Shown piece by piece: positions 26,328 through 35,084 of a stretch of DNA of 64,000 nucleotides. The DNA lies in assembly GCA_964627125.1 (NCBI GenBank), contig CAZVJQ010000003.1, positions 1 to 64,000 on the forward strand, in the 5' to 3' direction. The translations under genes and the position numbers were made by a program. This DNA is from Fastidiosipila sp964627125 (GTDB lineage: Bacteria; Bacillota; Clostridia; Saccharofermentanales; Fastidiosipilaceae). The number at the start of each line of letters is the position of its first letter. Positions within the stretch are counted from its first letter, which is position 1. The notes beneath the pieces were generated by a model that saw only the letters and a list, made by a program, of their open reading frames with translations, did not search any database and was not told the DNA's origin.

Positions 26328-26876
26328 ATGTCACGTATTGGTAAAAGACCAGTTGCAATTTCAGATAAAGTAAAAATTGAAATTGATGACGAAAATAACT
26401 ATATCAAGATCTCAAATGGATCAGATTCATTAGAGCAAATATATAGCGATGACATTCATATCCAACAAGAAGGAAATGAATTAATTATAAGTAGAGATAA
26501 TGACAGCTCAAAAACTAAAGCACTTCACGGATTATACCGTTCACTTGTAAGTAATATGGTTGAAGGTTTAACAGATGGATTCTCAAAAACTTTAGATATC
26601 AATGGTGTTGGTTTCCGTGCTTCATTATCAGGAAAAACACTAACTTTAAACATTGGTTATTCACATCCAGTAATTTTTGAAGCTCCAGAGGGAATCACAT
26701 TTGAAAACCCTACAGCTACACAAATTGTTGTTAAAGGTGCGGATAAGCAATTAGTTGGTGAAACAGCAGCTAAAATTAGAGCATCTAGAGTTCCTGATGT
26801 TTACCACGGTAAAGGAATCAAGTACTCAGACGAGGTCTTACGTATTAAAGAAGGTAAGACAGGTGCTAAGGGTTAA
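26328..26876 (+). CDS. rplF: 50S ribosomal protein L6
   Basis: 182 residues. SRIGKRPVAISDKVKIEI at the start and the C-terminal signature PDVYHGKGIKYSDEVLRIKEGK. A 58-bp spacer with a small GATC-GAAA-GATC hairpin precedes it. Confidence 0.98.
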   Translation: MSRIGKRPVAISDKVKIEIDDENNYIKISNGSDSLEQIYSDDIHIQQEGNELIISRDNDSSKTKALHGLYRSLVSNMVEGLTDGFSKTLDINGVGFRASLSGKTLTLNIGYSHPVIFEAPEGITFENPTATQIVVKGADKQLVGETAAKIRASRVPDVYHGKGIKYSDEVLRIKEGKTGAKG

Positions 26877-26894
26877 TAGAAAGGTATATGTTAT

Positions 26895-27263
26895 ATGATT
26901 AAGAAAATTAATAAAAACCAAAATCGTAAACGTAAACATGCTAGAATTCGCCGCAAGATCAGTGGTACTAGTGAAAGACCTAGAGTATCTGTTTACCGCA
27001 GTAACAAGCATATTTACGCACAATTAATAGATGATATAAATGGTAATACATTAGTATCAGCGTCAACATTAGATACAGACTTTTCATTCGATGAGAAGAA
27101 TGCTGGAACAATTGAAGCATCAAAAGAAGTTGGTAAACTACTAGGCGAGAAAGCCACAGATGCTGGAATCCAAGAAGCTGTATTCGACCGTAGTGGTTAT
27201 GTTTACAAAGGCCGCATTGCTGCACTTGCCGAAGGCGCACGTGAAGCTGGGTTGAAGATTTAA
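26895..27263 (+). CDS. rplR: 50S ribosomal protein L18
   Basis: 122 residues, standard. RRKISGTSERPRVSVYRSNKHIYAQLIDD and FDRSGYVYKGRIAALAEGAREAGL are canonical. Binds 5S rRNA. The ribosome site (GAAAGG) is weaker than in neighbouring genes. Confidence 0.98.
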   Translation: MIKKINKNQNRKRKHARIRRKISGTSERPRVSVYRSNKHIYAQLIDDINGNTLVSASTLDTDFSFDEKNAGTIEASKEVGKLLGEKATDAGIQEAVFDRSGYVYKGRIAALAEGAREAGLKI

Positions 27264-27277
27264 CAGGAGGATATTTA

Positions 27278-27766
27278 ATGGAAAGAGCTGAAGTAGAATT
27301 ACAAGATCGTGTTGTTAGTATCAACCGTGTTGCCAAAACAGTAAAAGGTGGACGTAATATGCGTTTCCAAGCTGTTGTAGTTGTTGGAGACGGTCATGGC
27401 CGTGTAGGTAAAGGAACTGGTAAGGCAGCAGAAGTTCCTGCAGCAATTCGTAAAGCTAAAGACGATGCAATCAAAAATATGATAACAGTAACTACTGCTG
27501 GAACATCAATTCCACATAGAGTAGTTGGACATTTCGGTGCTGGTAGAGTATTACTTATGCCAGATAAACCAGGTGCTGGTGTTAGTGCCGGTGGTGCTGT
27601 TCGTGCTGTTCTAGAATTAGCAGGTATTAAGGATATTAGATCTAAATCATTAGGTACATCAAATCCTCTAAATGCTGTTAACGCTACTATTGATGCATTA
27701 AACTCTTTAAGATCAGTCGAAGAAGTTGCTAAGATTCGTGGCAAGAGTCCAGAAGAAATTCTATAA
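27278..27766 (+). CDS. rpsE: 30S ribosomal protein S5
   Basis: 162 residues. Double-stranded RNA-binding N-terminal part (VAKTVKGGRNMRFQAVVVVGDGHGRVGKG) and the GAGRVLLMPDKPGAGVSAGGAVRAVLELAG signature. AGGAGG ribosome site. Confidence 0.98.
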   Translation: MERAEVELQDRVVSINRVAKTVKGGRNMRFQAVVVVGDGHGRVGKGTGKAAEVPAAIRKAKDDAIKNMITVTTAGTSIPHRVVGHFGAGRVLLMPDKPGAGVSAGGAVRAVLELAGIKDIRSKSLGTSNPLNAVNATIDALNSLRSVEEVAKIRGKSPEEIL

Positions 27767-27789
27767 GATCCATAGGGAGGATTCATCAC

Positions 27790-27969
27790 ATGGCAAAAAT
27801 TAAAGTTACATTAAGAAAAAGTAAAACTGGTCGTTTCGGAAATCATAAAAAGATTTTAGAAGCATTAGGCCTAAGAAAAATCGGTCAAACTGTTGAGCAT
27901 GAAGATACACCTTCTATCAGAGGGATGATTCAAAAGGTTGACTATTTAGTAGAAACAGAAGAAATATAG
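27790..27969 (+). CDS. rpmD: 50S ribosomal protein L30
   Basis: 59 residues. Translated by eye from ATG 27790 (site GGGAGGATTCATCAC): starts MAKIKVTLRKSKTG and continues with KKILEALGLRKIGQTVEHEDTP, canonical L30 of the bacterial short type. Lies between rpsE and rplO as expected. Confidence 0.96.
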   Translation: MAKIKVTLRKSKTGRFGNHKKILEALGLRKIGQTVEHEDTPSIRGMIQKVDYLVETEEI

Positions 27970-27985
27970 AAGGGAGCTAGCAAAA

Positions 27986-28435
27986 ATGGATTTAAATAAA
28001 ATACAAGCTCCAAGTGGCGCTTCAAAAAATTCAAAGCGTGTAGGTAGAGGACCAGGATCTGGTAAAGGTAAAACTTCAGGTCGTGGTCATAAAGGACAAA
28101 TGGCTAGATCCGGTAGTGGTAGACGTTGGGGATTTGAAGGTGGACAAACACCACTATTCCGTAGAATACCAAAACGTGGATTTAACAATAAACGCTTTGC
28201 TAAACACTATGTAGAGTTACCAATCAGCTACTTAAATAGATTTAAAGATGGTGATGTTGTTAGTTTAGAAACTGTCGAAGAAAGTGGTATAATTAAGTTC
28301 AGTCACTTAAACGATGGTTTAAAATTAATAGGTAACGATACAGTAGATCGTAAGCTAACTGTTCAAGCAGCTAAGTTTACTAAATCTGCAAGAGAAGCAA
28401 TTGAGGCGGCCGGAGGAGTCGCAGAGGAGGTATAG
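27986..28435 (+). CDS. rplO: 50S ribosomal protein L15
   Basis: 149 residues. Gly/Arg-rich N-terminus (KRVGRGPGSGKGKTSGRGHKGQ) and TPLFRRIPKRGFNN, canonical. Two bases separate its stop from secY. Confidence 0.98.
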   Translation: MDLNKIQAPSGASKNSKRVGRGPGSGKGKTSGRGHKGQMARSGSGRRWGFEGGQTPLFRRIPKRGFNNKRFAKHYVELPISYLNRFKDGDVVSLETVEESGIIKFSHLNDGLKLIGNDTVDRKLTVQAAKFTKSAREAIEAAGGVAEEV

Positions 28436-28437
28436 AC

Positions 28438-29766
28438 ATGGCGTCTAGTTCTAGCCAGGCTGATACAAGTATGGTAGGTACGCTCAGGAGAGCGTGGGAT
28501 GTTCCCGATTTACGTAAGCGTATATTATTTACGATTTTGATTATAATTGCCTACCGTGTCGGAGTTCATATTCCGGTACCAGGAGTTGACAGAGTTGCAT
28601 TTACACAATTGATAATGAACTTCGGTCAATTAGGTCAAATGATGGATATTATTTCTGGTGGTGCTTTGACCTCAGTATCTATATTCTCATTAGGTGTACA
28701 GCCTTATATTACCTCATCAATTATCATACAACTTTTAACTGTTGCTATTCCTGCACTTGAGCGTTTGTCTCAAGAAGGAGAAACAGGACGTAAGCAGATT
28801 CAGAAGATTACAAGATATGTTACTGTCGGTTTAGCCGCATTAATGTCGTTCTCTTTCTGGTTTGCGACAAGATCCACAGTTATTACTCCATTCCCACAAT
28901 GGTTAAATGGAATTATTGCTGTTACAACCTTTACAGCCGGTACAATGATTGTTACTTGGTTAGGTGAGCAGATCAACAGAAAAGGTGTTGGAAATGGTAT
29001 TTCGATAATTATCTTTATTGGTATTGTTTCTCAACTTCCAAGTATGATTCAAAACTTATGGTTTACAGCTCGTGCATGGGACATTAATAACAACTGGGGA
29101 CCAATTGTTGCTACATTACTAACTATCATTTTCTTAGCAGCAGTTGTAGCCCTACTAGTATTTGTTGTTTATGTACACTTAGCAGAGAGACGTATTCCTG
29201 TACAGTACTCAAAGAAAGTTGTCGGAAGAAAACAATATGGTGGACAAAACTCATATCTACCAATTAAAGTAAATCAATCAGGAGTTATGCCAGTTATTTT
29301 TGCATCAGCAATTGCTCAACTACCTTCACTGTTAGTAGCAATATTCTGGCCAACAGCAAACAACGCTATTGTAAACTTCTTTAGAAACATTGGTGCTAAC
29401 CCAATTTACTATGTTCTAATGGGTGCATTGATCATTCTATTTACTTTCTTCTACTCAATAATCTCATTTAACCCAATTGAGATTTCAAACAACTTACAAA
29501 GAAACGGTGGATTTATCCCAGGTATTAGACCAGGTAGACCAACATCAGAATACATTCAAGGTGTTTCAGGTCGCTTAAACTGGATTGACGCGCTATTCTT
29601 AATTGTTATTACATTATTGCCAATGATTATAGGTACCATTACTAATACAAGTGCTATTTGGATGGGTGGTACTTCAATCATAATTATGGTTGGTGTATGT
29701 ATTGACTTATCTAACCAGTTAGATTCAGAAATGACAATGAAACAGTATAAAGGTTTCTTAAACTAG
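28438..29766 (+). CDS. secY: Preprotein translocase subunit SecY
   Basis: 442 residues with ten predicted TM segments. RILFTILIIIAYRVGVHIPVPGVD starts TM1; plug region GGALTSVSIFSLGVQPYITSSIIIQLL; cytoplasmic loop RRIPVQYSKKVVG; C-terminal IDLSNQLDSEMTMKQYKGFL. Forms the protein-conducting channel with SecE and SecG (secG is at 51.1 kb). Last gene of the spc block before a terminator-like hairpin. Confidence 0.98.
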   Translation: MASSSSQADTSMVGTLRRAWDVPDLRKRILFTILIIIAYRVGVHIPVPGVDRVAFTQLIMNFGQLGQMMDIISGGALTSVSIFSLGVQPYITSSIIIQLLTVAIPALERLSQEGETGRKQIQKITRYVTVGLAALMSFSFWFATRSTVITPFPQWLNGIIAVTTFTAGTMIVTWLGEQINRKGVGNGISIIIFIGIVSQLPSMIQNLWFTARAWDINNNWGPIVATLLTIIFLAAVVALLVFVVYVHLAERRIPVQYSKKVVGRKQYGGQNSYLPIKVNQSGVMPVIFASAIAQLPSLLVAIFWPTANNAIVNFFRNIGANPIYYVLMGALIILFTFFYSIISFNPIEISNNLQRNGGFIPGIRPGRPTSEYIQGVSGRLNWIDALFLIVITLLPMIIGTITNTSAIWMGGTSIIIMVGVCIDLSNQLDSEMTMKQYKGFLN

Positions 29767-29818
29767 GTAACGATTTTGTATATAAGACGATTGAGTTAGT
29801 TGAAGCAAAAAATAATAT

Positions 29819-29856
29819 TAGCCTTACCCGGCTAAGGGGTGAGGCTATATCTTTTT
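29819..29856 (+). terminator. Terminator or attenuator between secY and adk
   Basis: TAGCCTTACCC and GGGTGAGGCTA form an 11-bp stem (one G-U, loop of 7), followed by TATCTTTTT. It ends just before the adk ribosome site, so it would control read-through into adk-map-infA. Confidence 0.65.
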
Positions 29857-29871
29857 AATAAAGGAGATTAC

Positions 29872-30519
29872 ATGAGATTAATTCTTTTAGGAGCCCCAGG
29901 TTCTGGTAAAGGTACTGTAGCAGGTGAAATTAGTGACAAGTATGGAATTGTCCATATTTCTACAGGAGATATTTTCCGTTCAAACATTAAAGAAGGTACT
30001 GACTTAGGTAAAGAAGCTCAAGAATATATGCAAAGAGGTGCTTTAGTACCTGATGAGCTAACAATCAAAATGTTAAATGATCGTTTTGAAGCTGATGATG
30101 TTGCTAAGGGATTCTTATTAGATGGTTTCCCAAGAACATTAAATCAAGCAGATGCTTTAGGAGAACTACTATCTGAGCGTAATGAGAGTTTAGATATAGC
30201 ATTAAACATTCATGTTCCTTATGAAACTATTAAAAATAGAATTTCAGGAAGAAGAATTTGTTCTAACTGTGGTGAAGATTTCAATGTTTTCTTCAATCCA
30301 CCTAAGGTAGATGGTATTTGCGACAATTGTGGTTCTGAATTAAGTCAAAGAGAAGACGATAAGGAAGAAACGGTCGTTAAGAGATTAGAAACTTACGAAA
30401 ACCAAACTAAACCATTAATTGAATACTATGAGGATAAAGGTATTCTCAAAACAGTAGACAATAGTGGCGCTCTTGAAGATACATTAGTAGAACTATGGAA
30501 GGTTCTTGAAAATGATTAG
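29872..30519 (+). CDS. adk: Adenylate kinase, zinc-lid type
   Basis: 215 residues from ATG 29872, with AAAGGAG 6 nt upstream; the longer frame from 29839 crosses the terminator hairpin. P-loop GAPGSGKGT, LLDGFPRTLNQA, and LID zinc site CSNCGEDF...CDNCGSEL with four cysteines. Interconverts AMP+ATP and 2 ADP. Its end overlaps the map start by 8 bp. Confidence 0.98.
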   Translation: MRLILLGAPGSGKGTVAGEISDKYGIVHISTGDIFRSNIKEGTDLGKEAQEYMQRGALVPDELTIKMLNDRFEADDVAKGFLLDGFPRTLNQADALGELLSERNESLDIALNIHVPYETIKNRISGRRICSNCGEDFNVFFNPPKVDGICDNCGSELSQREDDKEETVVKRLETYENQTKPLIEYYEDKGILKTVDNSGALEDTLVELWKVLEND

Positions 30520-31273
30520 TATCAAGACAAAATCTGAAGTTGCTAAGATGAGAGAGGCTGCTAAAGTTTTAGCAGATGTCATGTATGCAATGAAGGAAGC
30601 GATCAGACCAGGAATATCTACTTTTGAGTTAGATCAAATTGGTCACGCTGTTATCAAGAAGGCTGGAGCAGATGCACCAACTCTTGGTTATGCTAATCCA
30701 CCTTATCCTGCAGCTACTTGCATATCAGTAGAAGAGCAAGTTGTACATGGTGTTCCTAAGAAAACTAGAATTCTGACAGAAGGTGAGATCGTTAGTTTCG
30801 ATCTAGTTGTAGCCAAAAATGGCTGGATAGCTGATGCTGCTAGAACTTTCCCAGTTGGTAAGATTTCTGATGAGAAGCAACTATTAATTGATACAGTAAA
30901 AGATAGTTTTTATGCTGGTTTTGAACAAGCAATTGTTGGAAATAGAGTAGGAGATATTGGAATAGCTGTTCAAGATGTTGCTGAATCTAAAGGATTTAGT
31001 GTTATACGTGAATTCGTAGGACATGGAATTGGCAGAGAAATGCATGAAGATCCTAGTGTTCCTAATTATAGAGGATTACGTAAAGGGCCTAGATTGCAAG
31101 AAGGAATGACAATTTGTATTGAACCAATGATAGCCATTGGAAAGAATGAATTGTATGTAGAAGAAGATGGTTGGACAGCAGTTATGCGAGATGGTAAAGC
31201 TGCTGCGCATTATGAGAATACTCTTGTCATAACTAATAATGGACCAGAGATCATAACGAAAATGGACATATAG
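30512..31273 (+). CDS. map: Methionine aminopeptidase, type I
   Basis: 253 residues from ATG 30512 (GGAAGG upstream). SFDLVVAKNGWIADAARTFPVG holds the first metal ligands (the second Asp and first Asp pair), GHGIGREMHEDP the metal His, EGMTICIEPM the Glu, and AAHYENTLVITNNGPEI the last Glu. Removes N-terminal Met from nascent proteins. In the first metal motif the usual DxG...D pattern reads FDLV...DAARTF, consistent with the family. Confidence 0.96.
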   Translation: MISIKTKSEVAKMREAAKVLADVMYAMKEAIRPGISTFELDQIGHAVIKKAGADAPTLGYANPPYPAATCISVEEQVVHGVPKKTRILTEGEIVSFDLVVAKNGWIADAARTFPVGKISDEKQLLIDTVKDSFYAGFEQAIVGNRVGDIGIAVQDVAESKGFSVIREFVGHGIGREMHEDPSVPNYRGLRKGPRLQEGMTICIEPMIAIGKNELYVEEDGWTAVMRDGKAAAHYENTLVITNNGPEIITKMDI

Positions 31274-31290
31274 AAGAAGGAGGGAGAACT

Positions 31291-31509
31291 TTGGCAAAAG
31301 AAGGAGTAATTGAAGTAGAAGGAATTGTAGAAGAAGTACAACCAAATGCAACATTTAGAGTAAAACTTGAAAATGGACATATCGTACAAGCACACATTTC
31401 CGGTAGACTAAGACAAAATTATATTAAGATTCTGCAAGGCGATAAAGTAACAATCGAACTATCCCCATATGATTTAGATAGAGGCAGAATTACTTGGAGA
31501 GATAAGTAG
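31291..31509 (+). CDS. infA: Translation initiation factor IF-1
   Basis: 72 residues, exact family length. S1/OB-fold with KEGVIEVEGIVEEVQPNATFRVKLENGH and GDKVTIELSPYDLDRGRITWR. TTG start, with AGGAGGGAGAAC upstream. Confidence 0.98.
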   Translation: MAKEGVIEVEGIVEEVQPNATFRVKLENGHIVQAHISGRLRQNYIKILQGDKVTIELSPYDLDRGRITWRDK

Positions 31510-31519
31510 CTTTTATTTG

Positions 31520-31545
31520 AATAGACTATATGCTGGGTCTATTTT
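31520..31545 (+). terminator. Weak terminator after infA
   Basis: AATAGAC/GTCTATT stem with a 10-nt loop followed by TTCG; the T run is short. Confidence 0.4.
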
Positions 31546-31657
31546 CGTAATAAGTTAGTAAGTAAGTAGGATAAAGTAATGTTTTGTGCATTATAACGTG
31601 ATAAAGGCGAATTTATTGAGTCTTTATATGTTAAAATCATGAAAGTGAACAAAAGAA

Positions 31658-31685
31658 TTGCATTGTGAAGTATTTCTGATAAAAT
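31658..31685 (+). promoter_or_regulatory. Promoter for rpmJ-rpsM block
   Basis: TTGCAT, 16-bp spacer ending TGA, TAAAAT (extended -10). A TGCGCTCT-CAA-AGAGTGCA hairpin lies just downstream in the leader. The 260-bp infA-rpmJ gap otherwise holds no gene. Confidence 0.55.
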
Positions 31686-31769
31686 ACTATAGCATGCGCT
31701 CTCAAAGAGTGCATTTATGCATGTGGAATAAAATTTGAAATCAAAAACCAATATGAAGGAGGCTAATTC

Positions 31770-31883
31770 ATGAAGGTTCGTTCATCAGTTAAGCCAATGT
31801 GTGAGAAATGTCGCGTTATTAAACGTAGGGGTGTTGTAAGAGTAATTTGCCAAGACCCAAAACATAAACAAAGACAAGGCTAA
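31770..31883 (+). CDS. rpmJ: 50S ribosomal protein L36
   Basis: 37 residues: begins MKVRSSVKPMCEKCRVIKRR and ends ICQDPKHKQRQG, the zinc ribbon form (Cys-Cys-Cys-His). AAGGAGG precedes the ATG. Too short to be picked up by usual length limits but certain from sequence. Confidence 0.97.
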   Translation: MKVRSSVKPMCEKCRVIKRRGVVRVICQDPKHKQRQG

Positions 31884-31909
31884 TAAGAAAAAATTAAAAT
31901 AGTATAAAA

Positions 31910-31977
31910 GATACGCGAACTTGTTTGTCTGGGAAAACCAGCTGTAAGGGGGTGGAGTTTCAGACAAGCAAGGTATC
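31910..31977 (+). promoter_or_regulatory. Structured leader before rpsM
   Basis: A 12-bp stem (31920-31931 with 31961-31972, one G-U) is capped by a G-rich 29-nt loop and extended by GATAC/GTATC across a 5-nt bulge. It lies 31 bp before the rpsM ATG. Position matches that of the S4-binding leader of the E. coli alpha operon; sequence does not prove that function. Confidence 0.6.
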
Positions 31978-32008
31978 GTGGACTTTAAGATTAAATGGAG
32001 GAAATTTA

Positions 32009-32374
32009 ATGGCTCGTATTTCGGGTGTAGATATACCAGATAACAAACAAATTTGGATAGCTTTAACAGCTATTTACGGTGTTGGTCGCACAAGATCTTT
32101 AGAAGTTCTAGAGACATGCGGAATTAACGCTGAAACACGTACACGTGATTTAAGCGATACTGAACTAGCAAGCATTCGTGATGCATTGCAAGCATACAAT
32201 ATAGAGGGTGACTTGCGTCGTGAAGTAGCTATGAATATCAAACGTTTACAAGATATAGGTAGCTATAGAGGACGTCGTCATAGAGCAAACTTACCAGTTC
32301 GTGGTCAAAATACTAAGAACAACGCTAGAACAAGAAAAGGTAAGAAGCGTAGTCAAGTAGCTAGAAAAAGGTAG
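32009..32374 (+). CDS. rpsM: 30S ribosomal protein S13
   Basis: 121 residues from ATG 32009 (TGGAGGAAATTTA). MARISGVDIPDNKQIWIALTAIYGVGRTRS and the basic tail PVRGQNTKNNARTRKGKK are canonical. A longer frame from 31925 runs through the leader hairpin and is not used. Confidence 0.98.
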   Translation: MARISGVDIPDNKQIWIALTAIYGVGRTRSLEVLETCGINAETRTRDLSDTELASIRDALQAYNIEGDLRREVAMNIKRLQDIGSYRGRRHRANLPVRGQNTKNNARTRKGKKRSQVARKR

Positions 32375-32384
32375 GTGAATATAA

Positions 32385-32786
32385 ATGGCTAAAGCAAAAA
32401 AAGGAGTCCAAAGAAGACTCAGAAGAAGAGATAGAAAGAGCATTGACAGAGGTCAAGTTCATATTTACGCTACCTTCAATAACACTATCGTTACTGTAAG
32501 TGACATGCAAGGAAACGTTATCTCATGGTCAAGTGCAGGTGCTCAAGGAATGAGAGGTTCACGTAAGGGAACAGCTTATGCAGCTCAATTAGCAAGTGAA
32601 ACAGCAGCTAATGCAGCAATGGAGCATGGTTTAAAAACTGTTGAAGTTTACGTTAAGGGACCAGGAGCAGGTCGTGAATCTGCTATTAGAGCCTTAGGTA
32701 CAGTTGGATTAGAAGTAACAATGTTAAAAGATGTTACACCAGTACCTCACAATGGTTGCCGTCCACCTAAGAAAAGAAGAGTATAG
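32385..32786 (+). CDS. rpsK: 30S ribosomal protein S11
   Basis: 133 residues. VHIYATFNNTIVTVSDMQGN and the C-terminal DVTPVPHNGCRPPKKRRV are canonical. Confidence 0.99.
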   Translation: MAKAKKGVQRRLRRRDRKSIDRGQVHIYATFNNTIVTVSDMQGNVISWSSAGAQGMRGSRKGTAYAAQLASETAANAAMEHGLKTVEVYVKGPGAGRESAIRALGTVGLEVTMLKDVTPVPHNGCRPPKKRRV

Positions 32787-32798
32787 AAGGAGATTTAT

Positions 32799-33422
32799 AT
32801 GGCTAGATACACAGGTCCAACAACACGTTTAAGTAGACGTGAAGGTCAAAATCTATATTTAAAAGGTACACGTAGCTTCTCAAATAAGGATTCTTTTGCA
32901 AAAAGACCTTATGCTCCTGGACAACATGGTCAAGCAGGGGCTCGTCGTAACCAATCAGAATATGGATTACAATTAAGAGAAAAACAAAAAGCAAAACGTT
33001 TCTACGGCTTACAAGAAAAACAATTCTTAGATTTATATGAACAAGCAGGTAGAATGCGTGGTAACACAGCTACTAACTTTTTAATTCTATTAGAATTACG
33101 TTTTGATAATATTGCTTATCGTTTAGGTTTAGGTTCTTCAAGATCCCAAGCAAGACAAAGAGTAAATCACTCACACTTCACAGTAAATGGTAAGAAGGTA
33201 AATATTCCTTCAATCACATTAAGTGCAGGTGACGTAATTGAAGTTGCAGAGGGTTCAAGAAATCTAGAGATGTTTAAAGAACTAGAAGTCACTCATTCAG
33301 TTCCTGAGTGGTTAAGTTTCGATGCAGAAAACTTAAGAGGTACAGTTCTAAGAACACCAGGTAGGGAAGATGTAGATTTAGAAGTACAAGAACGTCTAAT
33401 CGTTGAGCTTTACTCACGTTAA
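32799..33422 (+). CDS. rpsD: 30S ribosomal protein S4
   Basis: 207 residues. ARYTGPTTRLSRREGQNLYLKG start, S4 domain RLDNIAYRLG-like segment (RFDNIAYRLGLGSSRSQARQRVNHSHFTVNG). No N-terminal zinc cysteines, so it is the Cys-minus form. It is in the alpha operon here, unlike in B. subtilis where it stands alone; that makes S4 a candidate regulator of the rpsM leader. Confidence 0.98.
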   Translation: MARYTGPTTRLSRREGQNLYLKGTRSFSNKDSFAKRPYAPGQHGQAGARRNQSEYGLQLREKQKAKRFYGLQEKQFLDLYEQAGRMRGNTATNFLILLELRFDNIAYRLGLGSSRSQARQRVNHSHFTVNGKKVNIPSITLSAGDVIEVAEGSRNLEMFKELEVTHSVPEWLSFDAENLRGTVLRTPGREDVDLEVQERLIVELYSR

Positions 33423-33448
33423 TATCTCTCTTGCCTAATTGTACAGTT

Positions 33449-33467
33449 ACTGGTTCTGTTAACCAGT
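33449..33467 (+). other. Small hairpin before rpoA
   Basis: ACTGGTT-CTGTT-AACCAGT in the 64-bp rpsD-rpoA spacer, ahead of the GGGAGG ribosome site. Confidence 0.45.
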
Positions 33468-33486
33468 TAATCCCGGGAGGTAAGTA

Positions 33487-34446
33487 ATGATAGAAAATAA
33501 TAGAGCAAATATTAAAATTAGTGAAAAGTCAGAAAATGAATCTCATGCAGTATTTGAGATTGAACCATTGAATAGAGGTTATGGTATAACCCTAGGTAAT
33601 GCTTTAAGAAGAGTTTTACTTTCATCATTAGGTGGATCAGCTGTTACTGCTCTGAGAGTAGATGGTGTTTATCATGAATTTTCAACTGTCGATGGATTAG
33701 TTGAAGATATGACTGAAATTATTTTGAATGTTAAAGCTATCCGCGTAAAAATGCATGTAGATGGTCCTAAGACGGTTTATTTAAGTGTTGAAGAAGGACA
33801 AACAGGTGTTATTACAGCAGGTGATATCGTTCATGATGATGAGATCGAAATTATTAACCCTGACCAAGTAATTGCTACATTGAATGGTGAATCAAAAGTA
33901 TTTATCGAATTCACTATTAGCTCAGGTTCAGGATACAATACTGCTGAAGAAAATAAATGGCCAAACCAACCAATTGGTGTTATTGCAGTAGACTCAATCT
34001 TTACACCTATTAATAAGGTTAACTACAGCGTGGAAAATGCTCGTGTTGGTCAAGTAACTGACTTTGATAAATTAACATTAGAAATTTGGACTGATGGAAG
34101 TATTACAGCTGAAGATTCACTAAGTGAAGCAGCTAATGTATTAATCAACCAATTCTCACTATTCTTAGACTTAACTGTTGAAGAAGAAGTAGAAGAAGTG
34201 CTTCCAGATCCAGAAGAAGAAGAACATAACGAATTGCTAGATACAGCTATTGAAGATATGGACTTCTCAGTAAGAACATACAACTGTTTAAAACGTGCAT
34301 CAATTAATACAATTGGTCATTTAACAACAAGAACAGCTGATGACATGCTAAAAGTAAGAAACTTAGGTAGGAAGTCATTAGAAGAAATTGAATCAAAACT
34401 AGCAGAGATCGGCTTGGCATTAGCAAGTTCCTCTGCAGATAATTAA
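33487..34446 (+). CDS. rpoA: RNA polymerase alpha subunit
   Basis: 319 residues. N-terminal assembly domain with EPLNRGYGITLGNALRRVLLSSL and C-terminal domain with NCLKRASINTIGHL and VRNLGRKSLEEIESKL (UP-element and activator contact). Linker is acidic (EEEVEEVLPDPEEEEH). Confidence 0.99.
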   Translation: MIENNRANIKISEKSENESHAVFEIEPLNRGYGITLGNALRRVLLSSLGGSAVTALRVDGVYHEFSTVDGLVEDMTEIILNVKAIRVKMHVDGPKTVYLSVEEGQTGVITAGDIVHDDEIEIINPDQVIATLNGESKVFIEFTISSGSGYNTAEENKWPNQPIGVIAVDSIFTPINKVNYSVENARVGQVTDFDKLTLEIWTDGSITAEDSLSEAANVLINQFSLFLDLTVEEEVEEVLPDPEEEEHNELLDTAIEDMDFSVRTYNCLKRASINTIGHLTTRTADDMLKVRNLGRKSLEEIESKLAEIGLALASSSADN

Positions 34447-34471
34447 AATTTTGCAGAAGAAGGAGTAAAAA

Positions 34472-34996
34472 ATGGCAGGTTATAGAAAACTAGGTCGCAG
34501 AAACGACATTAGAATGAGTATACTCAGCAACTTAACCACTGAACTAATCGTAAGTGGTAAAGTTAAAACTACTGTAGATAGAGCGAAAGAAGTTCAAAAA
34601 ATTGCAGAAAAATTAATTTCAGATGCTGCAAAAGAAGCTGATAATTTCACTACAAGAGAAGTTTTAACATCAAGTGCTAAGAGAGATAAAGATGGTAAGA
34701 AGATTCTTTCAGAAGAAACTTCAAAGGGTGGTAATACATTCCACAAGGTAACTAGAGTTCTAGATACTAAAGAACAACAAGTTGATGAACCATCAAGATT
34801 AGCTGCACGTCGTCGTTCATTTAAATGGTTAAATAAATCAGTTAAAAAAGACGGTACAGTAATTAATCCAGCAAACATCTTATTTGATGAAGTTGCACCT
34901 CGCTACACAAACCGTAGTGGTGGTTACACAAGACTTATACCAACAGGAACACGTCGTGGTGATTCAGCTAAGATGTGTGTATTAGAATTAGTATAA
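34472..34996 (+). CDS. rplQ: 50S ribosomal protein L17 with internal insertion
   Basis: 174 residues, against about 120 in many bacteria. The N-terminus (YRKLGRRNDIRMSILSNLTTELI) and C-terminus (NRSGGYTRLIPTGTRRGDSAKMCVLELV) are canonical; about 50 extra residues (roughly 60-110) lie where the short form has a turn. Similar inserts are known in clostridial L17. Ends the ribosomal block, followed by a strong terminator. Confidence 0.97.
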   Translation: MAGYRKLGRRNDIRMSILSNLTTELIVSGKVKTTVDRAKEVQKIAEKLISDAAKEADNFTTREVLTSSAKRDKDGKKILSEETSKGGNTFHKVTRVLDTKEQQVDEPSRLAARRRSFKWLNKSVKKDGTVINPANILFDEVAPRYTNRSGGYTRLIPTGTRRGDSAKMCVLELV

Positions 34997-35039
34997 TTTA
35001 AGACAAGTAAGTCTTGACAATGACAGAATAATTTATTTT

Positions 35040-35067
35040 AAGGTCAGGAGTAATCCTGACCTTTTTT
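35040..35067 (+). terminator. Strong terminator after rplQ
   Basis: AAGGTCAGGA-GTAA-TCCTGACCTT with six T residues. Confidence 0.93.
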
Positions 35068-35084
35068 GATAATATGGAGTCGCT

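Noticed and set aside
31925..32008. Upstream extension of rpsM
   Set aside because: It covers a leader hairpin; the canonical MARISGVDIP start with TGGAGG is at 32009.
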